Position numbers and translations under genes: made by a program
NCBI GenBank assembly: GCA_964344335.1
Contig: CAYFMW010000007.1
Coordinates: 1-56,427 of the forward strand
Origin: RUG11894 sp964344335
Lineage (GTDB): Bacteria; Bacillota; Clostridia; Peptostreptococcales; Anaerovoracaceae
DNA: 56,427 nt
Reading direction: 5' to 3'
The notes under the pieces: model-generated
The model's input: only the letters and a program-made list of their open reading frames with translations
Databases searched by the model: none
Told to the model about the DNA's origin: nothing
Part shown: positions 1-8,183 of the stretch, piece by piece
Numbering within the stretch: position 1 is the stretch's first letter
Layout: every line of letters begins with the position of its first letter

Positions 1-109
1 AATTTGCAGAAAAGTTCTCACACTCCTTAAGTGTCCGGACCAACACGCGCTTTTTTAATTCATTATGAAGAGTCAAACAATCATAGATAGAATTGCCTGC
101 TGTGGCTTA

Positions 110-1402
110 TTATTCTACGACTCTTTCATCCAACAAAAACCTTTCAACCCCCATGTAAAAAATACCGTCGTTATCATGGCGTGGAACGATGTTATCCCTC
201 ACCACCACAATCTTTTTAAAGGAATCCCCAATTTTCCTGAGGGAAACTGTTTCTTGCTCGTGTTTTTCGCTGCTCGCTATAGAGAATGCCGACTGAATAT
301 AGCATCTCTGATGTCCCTTATTGACCACGAAATCTACTTCCGATTGAAGCTTCCGTCTCGCGCCGTTTTTCTCGACTTCGTACTCCACCACTCCAACATC
401 TACATTATATCCCCTGCGAATCAGCTCGTTGTATATAATATTTTCCATGATGTGGGTTTCTTCTACTTGCCGAAAATTAAGTCGGGCATTTCTAAGACCG
501 ATATCCGCAAAATAATATTTAAGCGGCGTGGTAAAATATCTGGAACCTTTAACATCATACCTGTTTGCACGATACAACACATACGCCTCCTCAAAATAAC
601 TAAGATACTTGGATATCGTTGAAGACGCTATGCTTATCTGCTTTTCCGACAAAAATCGTTTGGATAATTTATTCGGATTTGTTAGAGACCCTATCGCCGA
701 AGAAACAAAATCGAGTAGCAGCTCAAAGATTTCCTCATCGTTCTGCACCTTATTTCTTTCGATAATATCCTTTATGTATGTTTCCTCAAATAAATCTTTC
801 AAATATTTACTCTTGCGCTCATCATTTTCCAGAGAGTAAATGTAAGGCATACCTCCAAAAACAACATAATCGTTAAAAGCCTGAGCCTTATTTTCGTATA
901 AATCATATATTTCCGAAAAGGACAGCGGGTGTAGATGCACCTCATCGCCCCTATCCCTGAACTGAGTCAAAATATCTTTCGAGAGCATCTTTGAATTACT
1001 GCCGGTTACATAGATGTCTAAATTCTCTGCCTTCATCAGGCCGAGAAGAGTATCAACGAATGTTACATTCTTTTCCGAGTTTTCGATATAAGGGTTTTTG
1101 ACGGCCTCCGCAAACTGAATTTCATCGATGAAAACATAATATTTTCTATCCTTATTTTCAATTTTAGCTTTAACATATTCGTTCAGTCTGAACGGATTTC
1201 TATACTCTAGATTATCAATCTCATCCAAGGCAATGCTGACTATTTGGTCTTCTTTAACGCCTTCCGAAAGCAAATGATCTCTGAAAAGCTTAAAAAGCAA
1301 GTATGATTTACCGCAGCGCCTAATCCCGGTAATAATCTTTACCCTGCCGTTGTCCTTCCTATCGATTAATTGCTTTAAGTAAAAATCTCTCTTAATTACC
1401 AC
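110..1402 (-). CDS. AAA+ ATPase with C-terminal DUF4143 domain
   Basis: 430-aa protein with the two-part layout of the AAA_14/DUF4143 family: an N-terminal P-loop ATPase and a C-terminal domain related to restriction-type nuclease folds. Walker A is GIRRCGKS near residues 26-33, a Walker B-like stretch (YYVFIDEIQ) lies near residue 92, and a sensor-like VTGSNSKML follows near residue 133. The reading starts at GTG 1402 behind a GGAGGTG ribosome binding site. Cellular role is unknown for this family; proteins of this type are common, often patchily distributed, and sometimes placed among defence or mobile genes. The gene looks more AT-rich than the aspartokinase genes next to it, which suggests acquisition. 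A second, divergent member lies at 29452-30783. Family assignment is firm; function is not. Confidence 0.85.
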   Translation of the reverse strand: MVIKRDFYLKQLIDRKDNGRVKIITGIRRCGKSYLLFKLFRDHLLSEGVKEDQIVSIALDEIDNLEYRNPFRLNEYVKAKIENKDRKYYVFIDEIQFAEAVKNPYIENSEKNVTFVDTLLGLMKAENLDIYVTGSNSKMLSKDILTQFRDRGDEVHLHPLSFSEIYDLYENKAQAFNDYVVFGGMPYIYSLENDERKSKYLKDLFEETYIKDIIERNKVQNDEEIFELLLDFVSSAIGSLTNPNKLSKRFLSEKQISIASSTISKYLSYFEEAYVLYRANRYDVKGSRYFTTPLKYYFADIGLRNARLNFRQVEETHIMENIIYNELIRRGYNVDVGVVEYEVEKNGARRKLQSEVDFVVNKGHQRCYIQSAFSIASSEKHEQETVSLRKIGDSFKKIVVVRDNIVPRHDNDGIFYMGVERFLLDERVVE

Positions 1403-1418
1403 CTTTGCACCTCCACGC

Positions 1419-1456
1419 GAAGAATTCGGGCGGAAACCCGCCTTTTTTTCACGAGT
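1419..1456 (+). repeat. Hairpin repeat copy 1 (terminator-like)
   Basis: First copy of a repeat of about 38 bp: GAAGAATTCGGG, a GGCGG/CCGCC hairpin with an AAAC loop, then seven T and CACGAGT. Read on the plus strand it has the form of an intrinsic terminator; read on the minus strand it lies in the 5' leader of the ATPase gene. It pairs with the second copy about 77 bp downstream. Confidence 0.6.
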
Positions 1457-1495
1457 TTATCTTACCATGTCCAAAACATTAAATCAATCATGCTG

Positions 1496-1535
1496 GAAGA
1501 ATTCGGGTGGAAATCCACCTTTTTTTCATGAGTAT
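1496..1535 (+). repeat. Hairpin repeat copy 2 (terminator-like)
   Basis: Second copy of the same repeat. The stem is GGTGG/CCACC instead of GGCGG/CCGCC, so a C-to-T change on one arm is matched by G-to-A on the other and pairing is kept. The flanks (GAAGAATTCGGG before, seven T and CATGAGT after) are nearly identical to copy 1. Confidence 0.6.
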
Positions 1536-1569
1536 AGTCGAAACTTGTAGCGGCTATTTCAAAAAATAC

Positions 1570-1597
1570 TTGCAATTGCGCGCAATTGTGATATAGT
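1570..1597 (+). promoter_or_regulatory. Aspartokinase promoter with palindrome in the spacer
   Basis: TTGCAA (1570-1575), a 16-bp spacer and TATAGT (1592-1597) form a plausible sigma-A promoter. The spacer holds a perfect 14-bp palindrome, AATTGCGCGCAATT (1574-1587), placed where a repressor would block polymerase. The regulator is not known. Confidence 0.5.
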
Positions 1598-1618
1598 GTT
1601 TGCATTATAAAGGCAGCC

Positions 1619-1678
1619 GTCCGTAAAACACGGACATAAAAGAGACTCTGGCGCCGGGAGGAAGAACTCTGCGCCGAG
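1619..1678 (+). promoter_or_regulatory. Aspartokinase leader with two hairpins
   Basis: The leader of about 100 nt before the aspartokinase start folds into GTCCGT/ACGGAC (1619-1635) and CTCTGGCGC/GCGCCGAG (1646-1678, one bulged base). It is too short for, and lacks the core of, a lysine riboswitch, and it has no T-box motif. No known leader class was recognised. Confidence 0.35.
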
Positions 1679-1701
1679 ATTGTAAACAGAAAGGTTATTA
1701 T

Positions 1702-3024
1702 ATGCTGAAAGTTCTGAAATTCGGCGGTTCATCCGTGGCGGATGCCCCTCATTTCAAAAGAATAAAGTCGATAGTCGAGGCGGACCCCGCAAGGCGTGTT
1801 GTGGTGGTGTCGGCACCGGGAAAGACGAACGGGACGGGTTACAAGGTTACCGACCTGCTCTACCTGTGCCATGCTCATATAAAATACGGGGTCCCCTTCG
1901 ACGAAATATTCAGGCAGGTTGAAGAAAGATACCTGCGCATAAAGGAAGGCTGTGGCCTTAAGACGGATATAGAGAGCGAGCTTTCGGAGCTAAAGGAGAG
2001 GATGCGCTCAGGGATGAGGGAAGACGAGCTCGTATCCAGAGGCGAATACTTTACTGCGAAGCTGATGGCGGACTTTTTGGGCTTCGACTTTCTGGATGCC
2101 GCGCTGTGGCTCAAGTTTTCTTACGACGGGAAAATAGACCTGAAAAAATCCTACGAAACTCTCTCGAAGCTTGCGGCGGGACGGAAAGTTGTAATTCCCG
2201 GCTTTTACGGCGTAATGCCCGACGGGAAGATTAAGACCCTTACTCGCGGCGGAAGCGACATTACGGGAGCTCTTGCCGCGGCGGCGCTGGAAGCAGATGT
2301 GTACGAAAACTGGACCGATGTCTCGGGAATACTCATGGCGGATCCGCGCATAGTCGACAATCCCAGGCCGATAGTAAAGGCCACCTACAGCGAGCTGCGC
2401 GAGCTCAGTTATATAGGGGCAAAGGTTCTGCACGAAGATGCGGTCTTCCCCGTAAAGGATAAGGGAATCCCCCTCAATATCCGAAACATAGACGACCCGG
2501 ACTCACCGGGAACCATGATACTCGATCAGATAGACGATAATACGGAGGATTCACCGGAGGCCGGCAGTTTTATAACGGGCATTGCGGGAAGGAAGGGCTA
2601 CACGGTAATCACGATTTCCAAGCCCGGCATGTCCTCCACGCCCGGGGTGCTGCTCAGCATGCTGCAGATACTGGCGGCTCACGAAGTGAGTGTGGAATAC
2701 CTGCCAAACGGCATAGACTGCGCCTCCTTCGTGGTCTCGACGGAAAAGCTCGGCGGAAACCTTTATTCGATACTCGGGGAGGTGGAAAAGCAAATTGAGC
2801 CCACCGACATAAAAATTACCGAGAATATGGCGGTCGTCGCCGCAGTGGGCAGGAAGATGGCCTTCAGGCCGGGAATCTCGGCGAGGCTTTTCACCGTCCT
2901 CGGCGATAACGGCGTAAACATAAGGATGATAACTCAGGGACCCGAGGAGCTGAACATAATAGTAGGAGTCGAGGAGAAGGATTTCGAACAGGCGATAAGG
3001 GTGCTGTACGAAAGTTGCATATAG
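1702..3024 (+). CDS. Aspartate kinase
   Basis: 440-aa aspartokinase, the first enzyme of the aspartate pathway (L-aspartate + ATP to 4-phospho-L-aspartate), cytoplasmic. The N-terminus carries the K-FGGSSVA signature (residues 6-12), the kinase core continues through TRGGSD near residue 181 and the WTDVSGI/ADPR segment, and the last 140 residues form the tandem ACT regulatory region, usually the lysine or threonine sensor. A start at 1702 fits an AAAGG ribosome binding site. asd follows after 9 bp, so the two are co-transcribed; a homoserine dehydrogenase without an ACT domain lies far downstream at 44591-45577. Which paralogue (lysC, thrA-type or dapG) it is cannot be told from sequence alone, so no symbol is given. 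Confidence 0.93.
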   Translation: MLKVLKFGGSSVADAPHFKRIKSIVEADPARRVVVVSAPGKTNGTGYKVTDLLYLCHAHIKYGVPFDEIFRQVEERYLRIKEGCGLKTDIESELSELKERMRSGMREDELVSRGEYFTAKLMADFLGFDFLDAALWLKFSYDGKIDLKKSYETLSKLAAGRKVVIPGFYGVMPDGKIKTLTRGGSDITGALAAAALEADVYENWTDVSGILMADPRIVDNPRPIVKATYSELRELSYIGAKVLHEDAVFPVKDKGIPLNIRNIDDPDSPGTMILDQIDDNTEDSPEAGSFITGIAGRKGYTVITISKPGMSSTPGVLLSMLQILAAHEVSVEYLPNGIDCASFVVSTEKLGGNLYSILGEVEKQIEPTDIKITENMAVVAAVGRKMAFRPGISARLFTVLGDNGVNIRMITQGPEELNIIVGVEEKDFEQAIRVLYESCI

Positions 3025-3033
3025 GAGGAAAAC

Positions 3034-4032
3034 ATGGAATACAGGATAGGGATTTTAGGAGCCAGCGGCGCCGTCGGCGCTGAGATGATAAAGATACTCG
3101 AGGAGAGGAATTTCCCGATTGCTGAACTTCGCCCTCTGGCAAGCGCCAGGAGTGCGGGGAAAAAGCTCAAGTTCCGCGGGGAAGATGTGGAGATAAAGGA
3201 ATCGGCTCCCGAGGCCTTCGCAGGGCTCGACATAGTTCTGGGAGCAGCGGAAAACGATGTTGCGGAGTATTTCGCGCCCTACATAAAAGAAGCCGGAGCT
3301 GTATTCGTCGATAATTCGAGCGCCTTCCGTCTGGATGAAGATGTGCCCTTGGTGGTTCCCGAGATTAACCCTAAGGACGCTAATAAGCACCGAGGAATAA
3401 TAGCGAATCCGAACTGCACCACTACCATATCTTTGATGGCGGTCTATGCACTCAACAAAATCAGCCCTATTTTGAGCATTATAGCCTCTTCCTATCAGGC
3501 GGTAAGCGGGGCGGGAGCGGCGGGACCCGAGGAGCTCGATGCTCAGATAAGAGCTCTCGCAAGAGGCGAAGAGCCCAAGATTGAAGTCTTTCAGCATCAG
3601 ATAGCTTACAATGTCATCCCTCAGATAGGCGGCGAAACTTACAAAGGCTACAGCTCCGAGGAAATGAAGCTTCAAAACGAGGGCAGAAAGATTCTTCACA
3701 GCCCGGAGCTAAAAGTCAGCTGCACCTGCGTAAGAGTTCCGGTCATAAGGAGTCACAGCGTCTCGATACTCCTGAAGACTCGGGAGAAGATTAGCGTCGA
3801 GGAGGCCCGAGCGGCCATATCGAAGGCTCCCGGATGCAGGCTGGCGGACGACCTGAAAGGACATATCTACCCGATGCCCCTCGACACCAGCAATCAGGAT
3901 CTCGTGTATGTCGGCCGCATAAGAGAGGACCTTACGGACGAAAAAGGGCTAAACCTCTGGTGCTGCGGCGATCAGGTAAGAAAGGGAGCCGCCACCAATG
4001 CGGTTCAGATTGCGGAACTCCTGATCAAATAG
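3034..4032 (+). CDS. asd: Aspartate-semialdehyde dehydrogenase
   Basis: 332-aa NADPH-dependent enzyme converting aspartyl-4-phosphate to L-aspartate 4-semialdehyde, the branch point to lysine/diaminopimelate, methionine and threonine. The N-terminal Rossmann motif is GILGASGAVG (6-15). The catalytic cysteine is C128 in the NPNCTT motif, and R239/H241 (RSHS) match the substrate-binding arginine and catalytic histidine. The length is typical for the Gram-positive form. It follows aspartokinase directly with an AGGAGG ribosome binding site, and the unit ends at the large hairpin at 4069-4115. Nothing appears damaged. Confidence 0.95.
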   Translation: MEYRIGILGASGAVGAEMIKILEERNFPIAELRPLASARSAGKKLKFRGEDVEIKESAPEAFAGLDIVLGAAENDVAEYFAPYIKEAGAVFVDNSSAFRLDEDVPLVVPEINPKDANKHRGIIANPNCTTTISLMAVYALNKISPILSIIASSYQAVSGAGAAGPEELDAQIRALARGEEPKIEVFQHQIAYNVIPQIGGETYKGYSSEEMKLQNEGRKILHSPELKVSCTCVRVPVIRSHSVSILLKTREKISVEEARAAISKAPGCRLADDLKGHIYPMPLDTSNQDLVYVGRIREDLTDEKGLNLWCCGDQVRKGAATNAVQIAELLIK

Positions 4033-4068
4033 CATTCAGATCCGAAAAATCGGATTCAAATCTATAAA

Positions 4069-4115
4069 AGACCCCCTCAAATCGGATTATTCTGATCCGA
4101 CCTTTGAGGGGGTCT
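4069..4115. terminator. Bidirectional terminator between asd and dppA
   Basis: A perfect 13-bp stem, AGACCCCCTCAAA (4069-4081) against TTTGAGGGGGTCT (4103-4115), encloses a second stem TCGGAT/ATCCGA (4082-4087 and 4095-4100). It separates two convergent genes, asd (+) and the M55 aminopeptidase (-). The T-runs on either side are weak. A small TCCGA/TCGGA hairpin lies just before it at about 4041-4054. Confidence 0.7.
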
Positions 4116-4156
4116 CTCTGTAATGCAAATCTATTTTAAATCGCTCTTAAACCTTG

Positions 4157-4960
4157 CTATTTCGTGATATAAGACCTTACGAAATTCATCTGAGTCGGGG
4201 TCTTCGCCTTGTAATAGACTGTGTAGTCATCCAGAAGCTTAACGCCGGGAATCTTAAGGGCATCCTTAGCATCCTGATGATGAATGCAGCGAATCTCCAG
4301 CTCGTACTCGTCCTTGAGGACGGGCTTTTCGTGCTCCGCCTTCACGGCCTTCCTTACCTGCTCGTAGATTGCATCGCAGGCATCCAGAGGATGCATGTTG
4401 AAGGTGGAGTCCCCCATTCCCTCTTTAACAGCCACCGTGAATATGCCTGGTACCTCCTCTTCGGCGAGCATGCACATGCCCTTGTCGCCGGAGAGAAATA
4501 TTGCGGGCACTCCGTACTGGGCGGCAAACAGACGGTTTATCGTAAACTCCGAAGCGATGCGCCCGTCAATCTTGACATAGGCCAGGGTCGAGCTGCTCAT
4601 AGTATGCGATAAGGGATTATATCCGACGCCTCCCGGAGAATGGTAGCCGACGAAGAGCAGGGCATCGAAGCCGTTCTCTACGCCCGCAACCATGGAGCCG
4701 GGATGGCAGTCCCAGCCTCTCATAAGCTTTACGCCCCTGGGCAGCTTCGCATGGATAATATTCCTCGCGGAGCTGTGGCCGTCGCGCACTATAACCTCGT
4801 GACCGCTGTCGAGTATGGCCTGACAGGCTGCAGCAACCTCGGCGGTCATCTGCTCTCTGGATTCTCTGTAATCCTCCTTGCTCTTGTTTGTTTCATCCCA
4901 ATGCGTGACATCCGTAACACCCTCGATATCCGCGCTCAAAAAAAACAATTTCTTTTTCAT
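4157..4960 (-). CDS. dppA: M55 family D-aminopeptidase (DppA-like)
   Basis: 267-aa zinc-dependent D-aminopeptidase of family M55; Bacillus subtilis DppA releases D-amino acids such as D-Ala from short peptides and forms a decameric ring. The metal and active-site set is visible: D11 and E13 in SADIEG, D60/H62 in RDGH, H107 in GYHSPGG and E138 in SEFTIN. No signal peptide, so it acts in the cytoplasm. It is the last gene of a minus-strand series that begins with an ABC importer lipoprotein at 10047, following the D-aminoacylase by 46 bp. The context supports a role in finishing breakdown of imported D-amino-acid peptides, possibly from peptidoglycan. Enzyme family is secure; the substrate is inferred. 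Confidence 0.9.
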   Translation of the reverse strand: MKKKLFFLSADIEGVTDVTHWDETNKSKEDYRESREQMTAEVAAACQAILDSGHEVIVRDGHSSARNIIHAKLPRGVKLMRGWDCHPGSMVAGVENGFDALLFVGYHSPGGVGYNPLSHTMSSSTLAYVKIDGRIASEFTINRLFAAQYGVPAIFLSGDKGMCMLAEEEVPGIFTVAVKEGMGDSTFNMHPLDACDAIYEQVRKAVKAEHEKPVLKDEYELEIRCIHHQDAKDALKIPGVKLLDDYTVYYKAKTPTQMNFVRSYITK

Positions 4961-5006
4961 ATCTTCCTCCTGCTTTAACTATAAACTCGCATGTATATGC
5001 CTTGAT

Positions 5007-6572
5007 TTATCTCCTCAGTATCCGGCCGCTCCTCGCACCCGTGTGCCTGCCGTTCTCCGCCGTAAGCACGCCGTTCACATAGACTCTCGCTATGCCTCTG
5101 CAAGGCTGTTTCGGATTCTCGTAGCTCGGATTGTCGCATATGGTATCGGGATTGAATATCGTAAGGTCCGCAAACCATCCTTCCCTTATGAGCCCCCTCC
5201 TTTCCAGTCCTATGCGCCATGCCGGCAGCCCGCTGATCTTTCGAACGGCTTCCTCCAGCGGGAAAAGCCCGCGCTCCCTGCTGTAATACGACAGCACCCT
5301 CGGGAAGGTCCCGAAGGATCTGGGATGAGGAATTCCGGGATAATCCAGATCATATCCCCAACCGTCCGAACCTATCATAACATAGGAACGCTTCATAATG
5401 TTTTCTATATCTTCCTCGCACATGGCAAAATGTACCTTCTGAGGGATATTTCCGCCTGCCGCGACTATGCGCACGCAGGCTTCAACCCCGGAGCATCCCA
5501 TGGCCTCGCCTATCTGCTCTAAATTCATGCCCTGGTACTTGTTAAATTCTTCCAGCCCGGCGTAGCTCAGCACAGTGTTTTTCCAGCGTTCTGGATAGCC
5601 CTCGTCGGCCTGCTTAATTATCTCCGCTCTCGTTTGCGGATCCCGCAATCTCGCCTTCAATGCCTCTATCCCGCCCTCGAAGGCCCAGTTTGGAATATTC
5701 GAAGACAGACTCGTCGAAGTGGCCACATAGGGATACTGGTCGACCCATACATCCATGCCCTCTTCCTTTGCTTTTTCAATCATGCCGAGCGTAATATCGG
5801 ATTTCCCCCAAAACTGCCTGCTCGTCATCTTATGGTGGGAGATCTGAAGGCTTGCTCCGCCTCTCCTTGCGGTGTCTATGGCTTCCCGTACGCCTTCGAC
5901 AATCTCCAGGCCCTCGTATCTCATGTGAGTAGCGTAATACACACCTTTGTCCGCGACGACCTTACAGAGCTCCGCAAGCTCGTCCTCGCCCGCGTAGCTT
6001 CCCGGCGGATATATCAGCCCCGAGCTCATCATGAAGGCCCCCTCGTCAATCGAATCCGCTAGCATGGACTTCATGTCTTCCATCTCCGCAGGGGTGGCCT
6101 CACGCTGATCGAAACCTACCGCCGCAAGGCGCAGCGCCCCGTGACCCACCCCGCAAGCGAGATTTATGGAAGGCTCGGCAGCCTCGAGAGAATCGAGAAA
6201 CTCTCCGAAAGAGTGCCAAGCGTAAGGGGCCTCACCCATGGCGGCCTCCATATCGGCTTCCTGACCGGGCTTGAGGGGAGCGTAGGAGAGGCCGCAGTTG
6301 CCTCCGAGATCTGTGGTTACGCCCTGTAATATTTTGCTTTCCACCTTCGGATATCTATGCAGTGTCTGATCCGTATGACTGTGGATGTCCACGAAGCCGG
6401 GAGAAACTGCCATGCCCTTCGCATCGTAGACTTCGACAGCCTCGCAGTCCGGCTCATTGCCTCGCCAGATCTTTTCTATGCGGTCTCCCTTAAGGCCTAT
6501 TGCTCCTTTATAAGAAGCTTCACCGCTTCCGTCGACTATCCTGGCATTTTCAATTAATAAATCCAATTTCAT
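5007..6572 (-). CDS. N-acyl-D-amino-acid deacylase (D-aminoacylase)
   Basis: 521-aa amidohydrolase-superfamily enzyme of the D-aminoacylase type, which removes the acyl group from N-acyl-D-amino acids. Key motifs: the HxH metal pair in DIHSHTD (H64, H66), the zinc-ligand cysteine C93 in GGNCG, the histidine motifs HMRYEG and QISHHK in the barrel, and the catalytic aspartate in SDGWGYD near residue 400. The C-terminus returns to the small beta domain (WFADLTIFNP). No signal peptide. It sits 15 bp after the serine hydrolase and 46 bp before the M55 D-aminopeptidase, so three candidate D-amino-acid hydrolases are consecutive. Related enzymes can also act on dihydroorotate- or D-glutamate-like substrates, so the exact substrate is open. 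Confidence 0.88.
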   Translation of the reverse strand: MKLDLLIENARIVDGSGEASYKGAIGLKGDRIEKIWRGNEPDCEAVEVYDAKGMAVSPGFVDIHSHTDQTLHRYPKVESKILQGVTTDLGGNCGLSYAPLKPGQEADMEAAMGEAPYAWHSFGEFLDSLEAAEPSINLACGVGHGALRLAAVGFDQREATPAEMEDMKSMLADSIDEGAFMMSSGLIYPPGSYAGEDELAELCKVVADKGVYYATHMRYEGLEIVEGVREAIDTARRGGASLQISHHKMTSRQFWGKSDITLGMIEKAKEEGMDVWVDQYPYVATSTSLSSNIPNWAFEGGIEALKARLRDPQTRAEIIKQADEGYPERWKNTVLSYAGLEEFNKYQGMNLEQIGEAMGCSGVEACVRIVAAGGNIPQKVHFAMCEEDIENIMKRSYVMIGSDGWGYDLDYPGIPHPRSFGTFPRVLSYYSRERGLFPLEEAVRKISGLPAWRIGLERRGLIREGWFADLTIFNPDTICDNPSYENPKQPCRGIARVYVNGVLTAENGRHTGARSGRILRR

Positions 6573-6587
6573 GTCTTCCTCCTGATG

Positions 6588-7601
6588 TTAATCCTCCGCG
6601 TGGGCGATAAAACTCTCTATATCGCCCCAATACTCAGCATCGCTCAATTTATCTATCAACTCAAGGCAGAGTTCGGCTCCGCCGTAGCTGTTGCAAAATA
6701 TACAGGCACCGTCCCCCGTATCGATATCGACACAGGCGAAACTTCTGTAAGCTCCGTTGTCTCCCCAGTGCCAGAGCAGAGAGGGGTCTTCCTCCGCTAT
6801 ACCCCATCCCAGCCCCCAGAGCACGCCATCTGCGGCTCTGCGCTGCGGGCTGGTCATCTCTCTGAAATTTTTAACGCTTATGCCGCCGCGTTCGTTTATT
6901 ATCTCGAGCAGAAACTTCGAATAATCCTGAGCCCCCGAATAGAGCGACCAGGCCGCGTTCGGCTCGGGCCCTCCGCCTTCGAGGTCTAAATAATTTCGGT
7001 AGGGCAGCATTCTGCCGTCCCTGTCAAATTTGCGGCTTTCCTTTACGGCTATGCGCGGGCTCCAGATCAAATCCGAATCCTCCATGCCGAGAGGCTCTAT
7101 AAGCTCTTCCCTGCACATGCTCACAAAATCTTTGCCCGAAATCCGCTCGAGCACCCTCTGCAGATAGTAAAAACCATCGCCCGAATAGGAGAATGCGCTG
7201 CCGGGCTCGAACCTGAACTCCAGATTAGGCTTCTTTCCCCAGTTGGGAAGGCCGCTGCCGTGCGAAAGGACTATGCGCGCAGTCATCTTATCCACCCGCG
7301 GATCGGCCGAGATTTTTATCTCCGGAGCGAGCGCCGCAAGCGGCTCGTCCAAGTCGAGGATACCTCTGTCTACCATGCGCATCAGCGCGCAGCTGAAGAA
7401 AGGCTTAGTAAGCGATGCCGCCTCGAATATAGTGTCCTGTTCCACGGGCATGCGCGCGAGGCTGTCCCGAAGACCAAAGGCTACCGCAGGCAAGGCTTCG
7501 CCCGCCTTGATCAGCCTATAGTTAAAGCCGGGCACTCCGTGCTTCTCGGACAGTTCCTTTAAATACACCTCATCGGCGAAATCCGGATAGAGAATCCTCA
7601 T
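6588..7601 (-). CDS. Serine hydrolase, beta-lactamase/S12 family
   Basis: 337-aa penicillin-binding-like serine hydrolase. The nucleophile motif SxxK is S63-L-T-K66, the second motif is Y139-S-G (usually YxN), and a late HWGDNG near residue 272 matches the HxG third motif. There is no signal peptide or lipobox, so it should be cytoplasmic, which argues against a classical penicillin-binding protein or secreted beta-lactamase. Family S12 includes D-aminopeptidases, D-Ala-D-Ala carboxypeptidases and esterases. The start lies only 2 bp after the ABC ATPase stop, so translation is probably coupled and the enzyme is tied to the importer. The D-peptide role is inferred from neighbours. Confidence 0.85.
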   Translation of the reverse strand: MRILYPDFADEVYLKELSEKHGVPGFNYRLIKAGEALPAVAFGLRDSLARMPVEQDTIFEAASLTKPFFSCALMRMVDRGILDLDEPLAALAPEIKISADPRVDKMTARIVLSHGSGLPNWGKKPNLEFRFEPGSAFSYSGDGFYYLQRVLERISGKDFVSMCREELIEPLGMEDSDLIWSPRIAVKESRKFDRDGRMLPYRNYLDLEGGGPEPNAAWSLYSGAQDYSKFLLEIINERGGISVKNFREMTSPQRRAADGVLWGLGWGIAEEDPSLLWHWGDNGAYRSFACVDIDTGDGACIFCNSYGGAELCLELIDKLSDAEYWGDIESFIAHAED

Positions 7602-7603
7602 AA

Positions 7604-8182
7604 TCAGACCTCACTAAGTCTTATAATATCGTCTCCGTAATTCTTCGCTTCTTCGCTGTCGTGGGTCACGAAGATTACGGTAGTGCCGTCTTTCTTCCAG
7701 CGCTCGCAGAGTCTTGAAGCCACCCTCTCCCTCAGCTCCTCGTCCAGACCGGTAAAAGGTTCGTCAAGTATCAACAGATCTCCGCCTGCCGCAAAGGTCC
7801 TCGCCAGCGCCGCCCGCCTCTGCATGCCTCCGGAGAGTTCTGCGGGCTTTTTGTCCGAAGCATTCTCCAGCTCCAAAAGCTTCAAGGCCTCGTCCGTATC
7901 CGCACTTATACCGGCTATCAGCTCTATGTTCTCTCTGAGCGTCAGCCATGGCATAAGCAGATTGTCCTGAAACATCACTCCGATGCGCATTCCCTCCATA
8001 CCGACGATGCTGCCCTCGAAATCCTCCAGGCCGAGCAATATGCGAAGCAGGGTAGTCTTACCCAAACCCGAAGGGCCCATAACGGCTGTAATCTTACCGA
8101 CTTCAAAACGGAGATTCAGACTATTGAACAGCTGCTCGCCGCCGTAGTTCTTATTTATATTCTTCAGCACGATTTCGCCCAT
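7604..8182 (-). CDS. ABC transporter ATP-binding protein, NitT/TauT type
   Basis: 192-aa ATPase of an ABC importer. It has Walker A GPSGLGKTT near residue 36, the Q-loop in MFQDN, the signature LSGGMQRRAALA, Walker B LLILDEP and the H-loop THD. The longer open frame reaches 8239, but ATG 8182 sits behind a GGGGAGG ribosome binding site, one base after the TGA stop of the permease, and begins the domain cleanly, so I chose it. At 192 aa it is short for the family (usually 230-260 aa), lacking the C-terminal tail. It energises the permease at 8184-8927 with the lipoprotein at 9028-10047. Confidence 0.9.
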   Translation of the reverse strand: MGEIVLKNINKNYGGEQLFNSLNLRFEVGKITAVMGPSGLGKTTLLRILLGLEDFEGSIVGMEGMRIGVMFQDNLLMPWLTLRENIELIAGISADTDEALKLLELENASDKKPAELSGGMQRRAALARTFAAGGDLLILDEPFTGLDEELRERVASRLCERWKKDGTTVIFVTHDSEEAKNYGDDIIRLSEV

Positions 8183-8183
8183 A

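Noticed and set aside
1..109. Gene fragment at the left edge
   Set aside because: No convincing coding sequence or ribosome binding site was seen in these bases.
1619..1700. Lysine riboswitch before aspartokinase
   Set aside because: The leader is about 100 nt, against about 170 nt for the lysine riboswitch, and none of its conserved core was found.
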